This document shows positions 28,048 to 36,155 of a stretch of DNA of 64,000 nucleotides, piece after piece. Both the position numbers and the translations under genes were made by a program. This DNA comes from Mycobacterium malmoense (GTDB lineage: Bacteria > Actinomycetota > Actinomycetes > Mycobacteriales > Mycobacteriaceae): assembly GCF_019645855.1 (NCBI RefSeq), contig NZ_CP080999.1, forward strand, positions 1,116,001 to 1,180,000, given 5' to 3'. Position 1 is the stretch's first letter. Each line of letters starts with the position of its first letter. The notes beneath the pieces were generated by a model, which was not told where the DNA came from, ran no database searches, and saw nothing but the letters and a program-made list of their open reading frames with translations.

Positions 28048-28107
28048 CGCGAGCGTAACGCCACCGCGAATCCCGACGCCGAAAAGCGCGGCCACGTTAC
28101 GCTCGCG
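28048..28107 (-). terminator. Perfect 13-bp inverted repeat, terminator-like
   Basis: CGCGAGCGTAACG at 28048-28060 is the exact reverse complement of 28095-28107, separated by 34 nt. It lies just beyond the 3' end of the minus-strand methyltransferase gene, before the TetR gene. The long loop and the lack of a T-run make it an atypical intrinsic terminator. A protein-binding site or a dispersed repeat is equally possible. Confidence 0.4.
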
Positions 28108-28115
28108 AGCCTTTG

Positions 28116-28844
28116 TCATTTGATCCGGCGCACGCAGAACCGGAACGCATACCAGGAAATTTCCGCCTTCAAACCGGCTTTGTCCAGATAGCCTTGCCAA
28201 TCTTCACGCCGGAAGCTCCGGGCGATCGATATCATGCCGTCGGAGCGCACGATGGGGTGCCAACCCATCAGGCGGGACAGAATGGGGAAGCCGTAATACG
28301 CCAACGAATGGCGATGAAGATCCGCAATGTGCCAGCCGTACACGGAATTCGTCTCGAGCCAGGTCAGGAAATCGACAACATCCTCGTCGCTGAGGTGGTG
28401 CGCGACCTGCGAGCTGACGATGAAATCCAGCGGCTCGTCCGGGGTGTAGGAAAATACGTTGCCCGTTCGGTAGTCGATGTCCATTTCCGGCGGCGTCACG
28501 CCGCGCGCGACGACGGCGCTTCGGGGATTGAGGTCGATGCCCGATAATTGTGCCTTCAGCCCGCGCCGATCCGCCCAGCGCGCAATGGCCCGCAACAAAT
28601 CGCCGTCGCCATAGCCGACGTCCAGCACGGAGAATTTCTCACCGACGGGCAATGCTCGAGTTGCCTGCGCCAGCCAGCGCAACGACGGGCGGTGGGTGAG
28701 GGTGAGTCGATTGACGACGGCAAGTTCGGCCAGGCAGCGCTGATAATCGGCAATGTCGACGCTTTCGTCGTCCAACACCTCTGGCGTCACGCTGCGCACC
28801 GAAAGATCCATTCGCCCTTCCCCCACCCCGAGCTCTCGATCCAT
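28116..28844 (-). CDS. SAM-dependent class I methyltransferase
   Basis: A 242-aa methyltransferase. The SAM motif I is VLDVGYGDGDLLRAIARW (about 82-99), an acidic loop follows as SGIDLNPRS, and the post-motif region is DFIVSSQVAHHLSDED. The C-terminal half (YYGFPILSRLMGWH) resembles the small-molecule methyltransferases often found beside secondary-metabolite genes. ATG 28844 has GAGGAG about 10 nt upstream. It lies 85 nt downstream of pcd on the same strand, so co-transcription is possible. The substrate is unknown. Confidence 0.85.
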   Translation of the reverse strand: MDRELGVGEGRMDLSVRSVTPEVLDDESVDIADYQRCLAELAVVNRLTLTHRPSLRWLAQATRALPVGEKFSVLDVGYGDGDLLRAIARWADRRGLKAQLSGIDLNPRSAVVARGVTPPEMDIDYRTGNVFSYTPDEPLDFIVSSQVAHHLSDEDVVDFLTWLETNSVYGWHIADLHRHSLAYYGFPILSRLMGWHPIVRSDGMISIARSFRREDWQGYLDKAGLKAEISWYAFRFCVRRIK

Positions 28845-28929
28845 GTTGCGGTACTCCTCAAGCTGGGGCCTCTTTGGCCAGGCAGGCCCCGCTAAGTCTG
28901 ACCGGCGACGGGCGGGTCGGCAAGGCGGT

Positions 28930-30444
28930 TCATCCGAACTCCACGCCCTGGGCCAGCGGCAGCTCGCTGGAATAGTTGACGGTGTTGGTGGCGCGCCGCA
29001 TGTAGGCCTTCCACGCGTCCGAGCCGGACTCCCGCCCGCCGCCGGTTTGCTTCTCGCCGCCGAACGCGCCGCCGATCTCGGCGCCGGACGTGCCGATGTT
29101 GACGTTGGCGATGCCGCAGTCGGACCCGTCCAGGAATCGCTCGGCCTCCCGCAGGTCGGTGGTGAAAATGGCCGACGAAAGCCCTTGCGGCACACCGTTG
29201 TTGAGCGCGATCGCCTCGTCCAGGTCGTCGTAGGTCAGCACGTAGAGGATGGGCGCGAACGTTTCGGCGGCCACGATGGCGGTCTGCGCGGGCATGCGGA
29301 CGACGGCGGGCGCGACGTAATAGGCGCCGGGCGGGCCGTAGTCGTGGCGCGCGCCGCCGACGACCTCGCCGCCGTCGGCGCGCGCCAGTTCCAACGCTCC
29401 CACCATGTCGCGGTAGGCGGTCTCGTGGATCAGCGGGCCGACCAGCGTGCCCGGGGCCGACGGGTCGCCGATCGGCAGCCGCCCATAAGCGGCCGCCACC
29501 CGCTCCACCACCTCGTCGGCCACCGAGCGGTGCACGATCAGCCGGCGCAGGCTGGTGCAGCGCTGGCCGGCGGTGCCCGCGGCGGCGAACACGATGGCGC
29601 GCACGGCCAGGTCCAGGTCGGCCGACGGCGTCACGATGGCCGCGTTGTTGCCGCCCAATTCCAGCAGCACCCGCCCGAAGCGCGCGGCGACGCGCGGACC
29701 GACGGCCCGGCCCATCCGCACCGAGCCGGTCGCGGACAACAACGCGATCCGGGGGTCGTCCACCAGCCGCTCACCCAGGTCACGCTCGCCCAGGACCAGC
29801 CCGCTCACCGCCGGCGGGGCGCCGACGTCGGCGGCGGCCCGGTCGAGCAGCGCCTGGCAGGCCAGGGCCGTCAACGGCGTCAGCTCCGAGGGTTTCCACA
29901 CCACCGGGTCGCCGCACACCAGCGCCACGGCGGCGTTCCACGCCCACACGGCCACCGGGAAGTTGAACGCGGTGATCACGCCGACCACGCCGAGCGGATG
30001 CCACGTCTCCAGCAGCCGGTGCCCGGGGCGCTCCGAGGCGATGGTCCGGCCGTAGAGCTGGCGCGAGAGGCCCACGGCGAACTGGCAGACGTCGATCATC
30101 TCCTGCACCTCGCCCAGCGCCTCGGAGGTGATCTTGCCGACCTCGAGGGTCACCAACGCCGCGAGGTCGCCGCGGTGTGCGGTGAGCAGCTCGCCGAGCC
30201 GGGCCACCAGCGCGCCGCGCACCGGGGCCGGCGTGCCGCGCCATGCCGAAAACGCCTGCGCCGCATCGGCGATCGTCCGATCTGCCCGCTCGGGCGTGGT
30301 GGGTGCGACGGTGAAGAGCACCTCGCCGGTGATCGGCGTGCTGGCGGGCAGCCCGTGCCCGCCGGGCTCGCCCAGCTCGACGCCGGATCCGGTTGCCCGC
30401 AGGGCGTGGCGGGCCCGGGCACGCAACTCGTCTGCGTGGGTCAT
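28930..30444 (-). CDS. pcd: L-2-aminoadipate-6-semialdehyde (piperideine-6-carboxylate) dehydrogenase
   Basis: A 504-aa aldehyde dehydrogenase. The catalytic cysteine is Cys296 in GQRCTSLRRL, with LLELGGNNAAIV carrying the general base region and AFNFPVAVWAWN the cofactor pocket. It oxidises aminoadipate semialdehyde, formed by Lat from lysine, to L-2-aminoadipate. ATG at 30444 overlaps the stop of the upstream DUF1338 gene (ATGA), so the two are translationally coupled. The position matches M. tuberculosis pcd (Rv3293). Confidence 0.93.
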   Translation of the reverse strand: MTHADELRARARHALRATGSGVELGEPGGHGLPASTPITGEVLFTVAPTTPERADRTIADAAQAFSAWRGTPAPVRGALVARLGELLTAHRGDLAALVTLEVGKITSEALGEVQEMIDVCQFAVGLSRQLYGRTIASERPGHRLLETWHPLGVVGVITAFNFPVAVWAWNAAVALVCGDPVVWKPSELTPLTALACQALLDRAAADVGAPPAVSGLVLGERDLGERLVDDPRIALLSATGSVRMGRAVGPRVAARFGRVLLELGGNNAAIVTPSADLDLAVRAIVFAAAGTAGQRCTSLRRLIVHRSVADEVVERVAAAYGRLPIGDPSAPGTLVGPLIHETAYRDMVGALELARADGGEVVGGARHDYGPPGAYYVAPAVVRMPAQTAIVAAETFAPILYVLTYDDLDEAIALNNGVPQGLSSAIFTTDLREAERFLDGSDCGIANVNIGTSGAEIGGAFGGEKQTGGGRESGSDAWKAYMRRATNTVNYSSELPLAQGVEFG

Positions 30445-31676
30445 GCGGCTGCCTCCTCGTAAAGCGCGTACGGGTCGTGAATGTCGCGGCCGATGGCGCC
30501 GGCCAGCCACCGCACGTCGTAACCGGAGTCATCGGAACCGTCGGCCGCCCGGGCGTCGGAGTCCAGGTTGGACCGGAAGATGCCCGCCGCCGACGCGGGC
30601 AGGAAATCCTCGTAGACGATCGGCGCGGCCGGGTCGCCGCCGCGGTAATAGGCCAGTCCGTCGGCGGCCATCTCCTCATCGGTCGACGGAAAGTAGTGGC
30701 TCCACACCGCCGCCGGATCCGCGGCCGTCATCGCGGCGTCGTAGCGCTCGCGCCCGCGCGGGGTCAGCGCGATACCGCGCGCCTCGACCTCGCCGAACCG
30801 CACCCGCAGGCTTCCCCTGGTGATGGTGCCGTCGCGGCCGCGAAACAGGCGCGGTTCGGCGAGCGCGCGAAAAGAGGTCTGGCGCAACAGGACCGCGGGC
30901 CCGTCGGTGCGGGGTGGGCCCTGGATGGCGTCGATCATGGCGATGCCACGCCGCGTCATCCGCCGGTACAGCTCGTCGATGTCGAGGACCCGCGGCGTCA
31001 GATGGTTGATGTGGGTGGAGCCGACCCCGGCGATGTCGGCGGCCACCGCGGACACCCGCGACAACTCGTCGTACCAGGACTTGTCGATCGGCTCGCGCGA
31101 CAGCGCGAATGCGGCCACCGCCGCCGCGACGAAAGCCTGGGCCTCGTCGGCATCGCAGCCGCCCTCGGCGGCGAGGCGTCGCGCCCGGGCCAGCAACGCG
31201 GGGTCGAACAGTTGGCGGCGCGCGAGGAACGTTTCCACGCGGGCACGCAGGTCAGGATCGAAGAATCGGCGGTCCCGAGTGGCCAGCATCGAGGTGAACA
31301 CGCGAAACGGGTTGCGCGCCAACTCGTTTGCCTCGACGGGCCGAAAGGCCGTGGACACCACCGGAATCGGCGACGCGGCCGAACGCAGGTCGTAGTAGCC
31401 CACCGGCCGCATGCCGAACGCGGCGAACAGGTCGGCGACGGCGGCCAGTTCGGCCGGGCCGCCCACCCGGATGGCGCCGTGCCGCTCGGCGGTGACCCGC
31501 TCCAGCGAGCCAAACCGCTCGGCATCCGGGCGACGCGCCACGTGGTCGGCGTTGACCCGCCCGCTCACCTCGACCAGCGTCGCGTAGGCGGGCACCTCGC
31601 CGGCGTACATGGCCGACAGCCCGGCGGCGAACCGCGCGCGCAGCTGCCAGGTCGCCAGCCTTTTCGCCCGGCTCAT
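30441..31676 (-). CDS. 2-oxoadipate dioxygenase/decarboxylase family (DUF1338, HglS-like)
   Basis: A 411-aa DUF1338 protein, equivalent to Rv3292. Characterised members convert 2-oxoadipate to 2-hydroxyglutarate and CO2 using Fe(II). Potential metal ligands are in STHINHLTPRVLDID (His), the acidic DEAQAF region and near VYEDFLP. Coupled to pcd by a 4-nt overlap and divergent from lrpA, it completes a lysine route: lysine to aminoadipate semialdehyde (Lat), to aminoadipate (Pcd), to 2-oxoadipate (a transaminase), to 2-hydroxyglutarate. The enzymatic assignment is by family; the context is strong support. Confidence 0.85.
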   Translation of the reverse strand: MSRAKRLATWQLRARFAAGLSAMYAGEVPAYATLVEVSGRVNADHVARRPDAERFGSLERVTAERHGAIRVGGPAELAAVADLFAAFGMRPVGYYDLRSAASPIPVVSTAFRPVEANELARNPFRVFTSMLATRDRRFFDPDLRARVETFLARRQLFDPALLARARRLAAEGGCDADEAQAFVAAAVAAFALSREPIDKSWYDELSRVSAVAADIAGVGSTHINHLTPRVLDIDELYRRMTRRGIAMIDAIQGPPRTDGPAVLLRQTSFRALAEPRLFRGRDGTITRGSLRVRFGEVEARGIALTPRGRERYDAAMTAADPAAVWSHYFPSTDEEMAADGLAYYRGGDPAAPIVYEDFLPASAAGIFRSNLDSDARAADGSDDSGYDVRWLAGAIGRDIHDPYALYEEAAA

Positions 31677-31706
31677 GCCGCGCCGCCGGTGCGATAGTCT
31701 CCGGCC

Positions 31707-32159
31707 ATGAGCGACACGCTCGACGACGTCGACCGGATCCTGGTGCGCGAACTGGTCGCCGACGGCCGCGCCACGCTGGCGGAGCTGGCCGCGAGCGCCG
31801 GACTGTCGGTGTCGGCGGTCCAGTCGCGGGTGCGCCGGCTGGAGTCCCGCGGCGTGATAGCGGGGTATTCCGCGCGGATCAACCCGGAGGCGGTCGGGCA
31901 CCTGCTGTCGGCGTTCGTGGCCATCACTCCCCTGGATCCTTCCCAACCCGATGATGCGCCCGCCCGTCTGGAACACATCGAGGAGATCGCGTCGTGTCAC
32001 TCGGTGGCCGGCGAAGAAAGCTACGTCCTGCTGGTGCGAGTGGAGTCCGCGCGGGCGCTCGAGGACCTGCTGCAGCGGATCCGGACAACGGCGAACGTCA
32101 AGACCCGAAGCACCATCATCCTCAACACTTTTTACAGTGATCGGCAATACATACCATAA
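31707..32159 (+). CDS. lrpA: Lrp/AsnC family regulator LrpA
   Basis: A 150-aa feast/famine regulator. The N-terminal helix-turn-helix spans about residues 18-45 (LAELAASAGLSVSAVQSRVR) and the C-terminal amino-acid-binding RAM domain follows, with VAGEESYVLLVRVES. The start ATG at 31707 lies 30 nt from the start of the divergent DUF1338 gene, so the two promoters overlap or the transcripts are leaderless. A perfect inverted repeat, the likely operator, lies between this gene and lat. In M. tuberculosis LrpA controls lat and responds to lysine. Confidence 0.94.
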   Translation: MSDTLDDVDRILVRELVADGRATLAELAASAGLSVSAVQSRVRRLESRGVIAGYSARINPEAVGHLLSAFVAITPLDPSQPDDAPARLEHIEEIASCHSVAGEESYVLLVRVESARALEDLLQRIRTTANVKTRSTIILNTFYSDRQYIP

Positions 32160-32194
32160 TATTTACGGCGCTCCCGTCATGATTCCGTAAATAT
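32159..32194 (+). promoter_or_regulatory. Probable LrpA operator upstream of lat
   Basis: ATATTTACGG at 32159-32168 is exactly mirrored by CCGTAAATAT at 32185-32194, with a 16-nt centre. It fills the lrpA-lat gap and ends 17 nt before the lat start codon, so a bound repressor would cover the lat promoter. Lrp/AsnC proteins bind such AT-rich dyads. The left arm begins at the last base of the lrpA stop codon. Confidence 0.7.
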
Positions 32195-32211
32195 CAGGAT
32201 AGTATGACGGT

Positions 32212-33567
32212 ATGACTGCCGCCGTGAACTCCCTCGCGCTTGCCGGTTCGCAGCCAGAACCCGACCGGGTCCCTGAGGCGCTCTCGCGCAGCATCCTGGT
32301 CGACGGTTTCGACCTGGTGCTCGACCTGACGCGGTCGGCCGGCTCGTACCTGGTCGACGCCCGCGACGGTCGGCGCTATCTCGACATGTTCACCTTCGTC
32401 GCGTCCTCGGCGCTGGGCATGAACCACCCGGCGCTGGCCGGCGACGACGAATTCCGGGCGGAGCTCGTTCAGGCCGCGCTGAACAAGCCGAGCAACCCCG
32501 ACGTGTGCACGGTCGCGATGGCCGGCTTCGTCGAGACCTTTGCCCGGGTGCTCGGCGACCCGGCGCTGCCGCACCTGTTCTTCGTCGAGGGCGGCGCGCT
32601 GGCGGTGGAGAACGCGCTCAAGGTCGCGTTCGACTGGAAGAGCCGGCACAACCAGGCCCGCGGCTTGAACCCCGGGGACCCGGGGCTGGGCACCCGGGTG
32701 CTGCACCTGCGCGGGGCGTTCCACGGCCGCAGCGGCTACACCCTGTCGCTCACCAACACCAAGCCGGTCGCCGTGGCGCGCTTCCCGAAATTCGACTGGC
32801 CCCGCATCGACGCGCCGTACATCCGACCGGGAGCGGACATGGACGCCCTGGAAGCCGAGTCGCTGCGGCAGGCCCGCGCCGCGTTCGAGGCGCACCCGCA
32901 CGACATCGCCTGCTTCCTCGCCGAACCCATCCAGGGCGAGGGCGGCGACCGCCACTTCCGGCCCCGGTTCTTCGCCGCGATGCGCGAGCTGTGCGACGAG
33001 CACGACGCCTTGCTGATCTTCGACGAGGTGCAGACCGGCTGCGGGTTGACCGGAACCCCTTGGGCCTACCAGCAATTGGGCGTGCAACCCGACGTCGTGG
33101 CGTTCGGCAAGAAGACACAGGTGTGCGGCGTGATGGCGGGTCGCCGGGTCGACGAGGTCGCCGACAACGTCTTCGCGGTCGCCTCGCGGCTCAACTCGAC
33201 GTGGGGCGGCAACCTGGTCGACATGGTGCGCGCCCGGCGCATCCTGGAGGTGATCGAGGCCGACGGATTGTTCGACCGCGCCGCCGACCAGGGCGCCTAC
33301 CTGCTCGCCCGGCTCGGCGAGCTCGCCCGGGAGTTCCCCGCGGTCGTGCTCGACCCCCGCGGCCGCGGCCTGATGTGCGCGTTCAGCCTGCCGACCACCG
33401 CCGATCGCGACGAGGTGATCCGCCAGCTGTGGCAGCGTGGGGTGATCGTGCTGCCCGCCGGTAAGGACGGCGTCCGGTTCCGCCCCGCACTGACCGTGTC
33501 CCGCGGGGAAATCGACGCGGCGATGCGTGCCGTACGGGGCGCCGTGGCGGCGGTGGTCGGGGACTGA
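32212..33567 (+). CDS. lat: L-lysine epsilon-aminotransferase
   Basis: A 451-aa class III PLP aminotransferase. It transfers the epsilon-amino group of lysine to 2-oxoglutarate, yielding aminoadipate semialdehyde. The PLP-binding lysine is Lys300 in VAFGKKTQVCG, the same position as in the structurally known mycobacterial enzyme, and LLIFDEVQTGCG supplies the aspartate that contacts the pyridine nitrogen. FFVEGGALAVENALKVA is the PLP-phosphate region. It is preceded by the LrpA operator. In M. tuberculosis, lat is strongly induced in starvation, and here it borders the SigF operon. Confidence 0.95.
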   Translation: MTAAVNSLALAGSQPEPDRVPEALSRSILVDGFDLVLDLTRSAGSYLVDARDGRRYLDMFTFVASSALGMNHPALAGDDEFRAELVQAALNKPSNPDVCTVAMAGFVETFARVLGDPALPHLFFVEGGALAVENALKVAFDWKSRHNQARGLNPGDPGLGTRVLHLRGAFHGRSGYTLSLTNTKPVAVARFPKFDWPRIDAPYIRPGADMDALEAESLRQARAAFEAHPHDIACFLAEPIQGEGGDRHFRPRFFAAMRELCDEHDALLIFDEVQTGCGLTGTPWAYQQLGVQPDVVAFGKKTQVCGVMAGRRVDEVADNVFAVASRLNSTWGGNLVDMVRARRILEVIEADGLFDRAADQGAYLLARLGELAREFPAVVLDPRGRGLMCAFSLPTTADRDEVIRQLWQRGVIVLPAGKDGVRFRPALTVSRGEIDAAMRAVRGAVAAVVGD

Positions 33568-33571
33568 AGGC

Positions 33572-33597
33572 GGTTTACCGTGGTTTGCCGGTGGGTA
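33572..33597 (+). promoter_or_regulatory. SigF-type promoter of the sigF operon (distal)
   Basis: GGTTT at 33572-33576 and GGGTA at 33593-33597 are separated by exactly 16 nt, matching the published mycobacterial SigF consensus (GGTTT-N15-17-GGGTA). It lies just after the lat stop and 133 nt upstream of the membrane-protein gene that leads to usfY, rsbW and sigF. This is consistent with autoregulation of the operon. Confidence 0.75.
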
Positions 33598-33729
33598 TCT
33601 GTCCCCATGCGATCGCCAATCAGAGCCAGCACCCGCGGGCGGCCCAAAAAATCGGCGTGCAGCGGTAACTAACGCCACGCGTCCGACGATGGATTAAGAG
33701 CAGCCAGGCGCGTGATATGAGGGGCAACG

Positions 33730-34113
33730 ATGCAGAGAGCGGATGAGCGGTCGCCCGGCGACCGCTTGGGACAGGACGACGGTGAGGTGCATGCCGCCAT
33801 CCGGTTTGCGGTCCTGGCCGCGGCCGCGGGGGTCGGCTTCTTGGTTCTGGCCGCGCTGTGGGTCAGCACCTGCCCGGGAACGGGCGTCGACACGGTGGCC
33901 TGCGGCGCGCCGCAGCGGACGGTGTTGGCGTTCGGTGGCCCGCTGATCTTGCTGGCCGGCGGGCTGTGGGCGTTCCTGCGCACCTACCGCGTGTGGAAGG
34001 CCCGCGGCACCTGGTGGGGATGGCACGGCGCGGGCTGGTTTTTGCTGACGCTGATGGTGGTGACGCTGGGCTTGGGCGTTGGGCCGATCGCCGGCCCGGT
34101 GCTGGCCTTCTGA
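33730..34113 (+). CDS. Small membrane protein of the sigF operon (Rv3289c-like)
   Basis: A 127-aa protein with three predicted membrane helices: about residues 24-44 (FAVLAAAAGVGFLVLAALWV), 66-84 (TVLAFGGPLILLAGGLWAF) and 100-120 (GWFLLTLMVVTLGLGVG). The N-terminus is acidic and polar. It occupies the position of Rv3289c, upstream of usfY, and follows a SigF-type promoter. No enzymatic motif is seen. A role in envelope stress linked to SigF is inferred from context only. Confidence 0.82.
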   Translation: MQRADERSPGDRLGQDDGEVHAAIRFAVLAAAAGVGFLVLAALWVSTCPGTGVDTVACGAPQRTVLAFGGPLILLAGGLWAFLRTYRVWKARGTWWGWHGAGWFLLTLMVVTLGLGVGPIAGPVLAF

Positions 34114-34190
34114 TTTTTCGCCGACTTCAGGTCTCGCAAACGCCTTCGGCGGGATCTACCGTTGATGGTGCGACTCCGATAGGAGCAGCC

Positions 34191-34502
34191 ATGGGAGACA
34201 CCTATCACGACCCCGTCGACCATTTGCGGACAACGCGGCCGCTGGCCGGTGAATCGCTGATCGACGTGGTGCACTGGCCCGGATACCTCTTGGTGGTGGC
34301 GGGCGTGATCGGAGCGTGCGGAAGCCTCGCGGCCTTCGGCACCGGGCACCAGCACGCGGGCATGACCGCGGGCGTGACGGCGGTCGTCGTTTCCGTGTTG
34401 GGCCTGGTGTGGCTGGCGCTCGAGCACCGGCGGATACGCAGGCTCTGTGACCGCTGGTACGCCGAACATCCCGAAGTGCGCAGGCAGCGACCGGCCAGCT
34501 GA
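34191..34502 (+). CDS. usfY: UsfY-like membrane protein
   Basis: A 103-aa protein with two hydrophobic segments, about 30-52 (PGYLLVVAGVIGACGSLAAF) and 58-78 (GMTAGVTAVVVSVLGLVWLA), and a basic C-terminus. The position between the Rv3289c-like gene and rsbW identifies it with UsfY, although it is shorter than the M. tuberculosis protein as I recall it (about 137 aa). AGGAG lies 6 nt before ATG. Function is unknown; usfY is used as a SigF-dependent marker gene in mycobacteria. Confidence 0.8.
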   Translation: MGDTYHDPVDHLRTTRPLAGESLIDVVHWPGYLLVVAGVIGACGSLAAFGTGHQHAGMTAGVTAVVVSVLGLVWLALEHRRIRRLCDRWYAEHPEVRRQRPAS

Positions 34503-34600
34503 GCGCGTCGAATACGTTGAAGTAACAAGCCCTTTCACGCACCCCAGCCCGGAGTGCCGCGCCGGCGTGCGGAATTTCTTGCCGGAGACCCAAATCCGTG

Positions 34601-34625
34601 GGTTATTGGCCACACCGAGTGGGTA
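34601..34625 (+). promoter_or_regulatory. SigF-type promoter proximal to rsbW-sigF
   Basis: GGTTA (34601-34605) and GGGTA (34621-34625) are spaced by 15 nt. The -35 element has one mismatch to the SigF consensus GGTTT. It sits between usfY and rsbW, at the place where a SigF-dependent promoter is described in M. tuberculosis. It would give a shorter rsbW-sigF transcript. Confidence 0.65.
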
Positions 34626-34671
34626 TCAGCTCTACACCATGATGAATGCCGGACGGGTTGCGTTAGCGTGG

Positions 34672-34809
34672 TCACCCCATCATGGGCGCAAGAATCACGA
34701 AAACGCCGACGTAGATGCCCACTGCGAGCACGATCAACACGACCAGCGTGATCCCGGCGATCACCGCGACCCGCTTGAGTCGCCGCGCCTTCGTGTCAGG
34801 CCCGTCCAT
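34672..34809 (-). CDS. 45-aa single-span membrane protein
   Basis: A short frame, ATG at 34809 to TGA at 34672-34674. The product starts MDGPDTKARRLKRV and continues with one hydrophobic helix (AVIAGITLVVLIVLAVGIYV) before ending LAPMMG. The basic residues before the helix fit a positive-inside orientation. Third codon positions are mostly G or C, as expected for coding DNA here. It runs antisense between usfY and rsbW, in the rsbW 5' region. The ribosome site is weak. I do not recognise a named family. Confidence 0.6.
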   Translation of the reverse strand: MDGPDTKARRLKRVAVIAGITLVVLIVLAVGIYVGVFVILAPMMG

Positions 34810-34916
34810 ATCGGGCGGGATACCCGGCGGTCGTCATGAATAACCGACCCGAACCCACGGTCGACGGCGGGCTGCAGCGCAATAGTAGTGTCAGTCAAAC
34901 ATTGCCGGGAGACCAT

Positions 34917-35354
34917 ATGACCGATGCGGGATTTCGCGCCGACAGGCGTCAACGCGGCCACCGCGCCGTCGAACTGCACGTTGCGGCGCGGCTGGAGAAC
35001 CTGGCGATGCTGCGCACGCTGGTCGGCGCCATCGGCACCTTCGAGGACCTGGATTTCGACGCCGTGGCGGACCTGCGGCTCGCGGTCGACGAGGTGTGCA
35101 CCCGGTTGATCCGCTCGGCCACTCCGGACGCGACGCTGGTCGTCGTCGTCGACCCGCACGACGACGAGTTGGTGGTGGAGGCCTCCGCGGCGTGCGACAC
35201 GCACGACGTGGTGGCGCCCGGCAGCTTCAGCTGGCATGTGCTGACGTCGTTGGCCGACGACGTCCAGACTTTTCACGACGGTCGCGAACCCGACGAGGCC
35301 GGCAGTGTTTTCGGTATCACGCTGACAGCGCGACGGGCGGCCTCCAGCAGGTGA
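34917..35354 (+). CDS. rsbW: Anti-sigma-F factor RsbW (UsfX)
   Basis: A 145-aa GHKL-type anti-sigma factor that binds and inhibits SigF. It has the RsbW-like N-terminus (VELHVAARLENLAMLRTLVG), the ATP-site N-box region FDAVADLRLAVDEVCTRLI and a VFGITLTARR C-terminus. ATG 34917 has GGGAG about 6 nt upstream. The stop overlaps the sigF start by 4 nt (GTGA), so the antagonist and sigma factor are made in a coupled ratio. Confidence 0.93.
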   Translation: MTDAGFRADRRQRGHRAVELHVAARLENLAMLRTLVGAIGTFEDLDFDAVADLRLAVDEVCTRLIRSATPDATLVVVVDPHDDELVVEASAACDTHDVVAPGSFSWHVLTSLADDVQTFHDGREPDEAGSVFGITLTARRAASSR

Positions 35355-36139
35355 CAGCGCGAGCTGGCGGCGGTTCGGCTTCGCGCCCGAACGAATATGC
35401 CGACATTCCGGAGATGTTCCGTGGGTTGGCTGGCATCGCGGCCGACTCCACGGAATTTCAGCGGCAGCGGGACAAGATCGTCGAGCGCTGCCTGCCGCTG
35501 GCCGATCACATCGCCCGCCGGTTCGAGGGCCGCGGCGAGCCGCGCGACGACCTGGTTCAGGTGGCGCGGGTCGGCTTGGTGAACGCGGTGGTCCGCTTCG
35601 ACGTCGAAGCCGGGTCGGACTTCGTGTCGTTCGCGGTGCCCACGATCATGGGGGAGGTCCGCCGTCACTTCCGCGACAACAGTTGGTCGGTCAAGGTTCC
35701 GCGGCGCCTCAAGGAACTGCACCTGCGGCTGGGCGCCGCCACCGCCGATCTGTCGCAACGGCTCGGAAGGGCGCCCACCGCAACCGAACTCGCCGCGGAA
35801 CTCGGCATGGAACGCGACGAGGTCGTCGAGGGCCTGGTGGCGGGCAGCTCCTACAACACCTTGTCCATCGACACCGGTGGGGGCGGCGAAGATGACGACG
35901 CCCGCGCGATTGCGGACACGTTGGGCGACGTGGACGCCGGTCTGGACCGCATCGAGGACCGGGAGGCGCTGCGTCCGTTGCTCGAGGCGTTGCCCGAGCG
36001 GGAACGAATGGTGTTGGTGCTCAGGTTTTTCGAGTCGATGACGCAAACGCAGATCGCCGAGCGGGTCGGCATCTCGCAGATGCACGTGTCGCGGCTGCTG
36101 GCCAAGTCGCTCGCGCGGCTGCGCGACCAGCTGCAATAA
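35351..36139 (+). CDS. sigF: RNA polymerase sigma factor SigF
   Basis: A 262-aa SigB/SigF-type alternative sigma factor for stationary phase and envelope stress. Region 2 (about residues 45-110) includes PLADHIARRFEGRGE and FVSFAVPTIMGEVRRHFRD. Region 3 starts at about 125, and region 4 (about 205-260) ends with MTQTQIAERVGISQMHVSRL, the -35-recognising helix-turn-helix. GTG at 35351 is used, giving the length of M. tuberculosis SigF (261 aa). It overlaps rsbW and is converged upon by accA3, whose stop lies 16 nt away. Confidence 0.96.
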   Translation: MTARAGGGSASRPNEYADIPEMFRGLAGIAADSTEFQRQRDKIVERCLPLADHIARRFEGRGEPRDDLVQVARVGLVNAVVRFDVEAGSDFVSFAVPTIMGEVRRHFRDNSWSVKVPRRLKELHLRLGAATADLSQRLGRAPTATELAAELGMERDEVVEGLVAGSSYNTLSIDTGGGGEDDDARAIADTLGDVDAGLDRIEDREALRPLLEALPERERMVLVLRFFESMTQTQIAERVGISQMHVSRLLAKSLARLRDQLQ

Positions 36140-36155
36140 GCGGCCCCGCCCGGCG

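Noticed and set aside
28048..28107. tRNA or other structured RNA at the inverted repeat
   Set aside because: A single long-loop dyad without cloverleaf features; kept only as a terminator-like repeat.
34836..34916. 27-residue N-terminal extension of rsbW
   Set aside because: The ATG at 34917 has a ribosome site and gives the family length; the extension has no conserved content.
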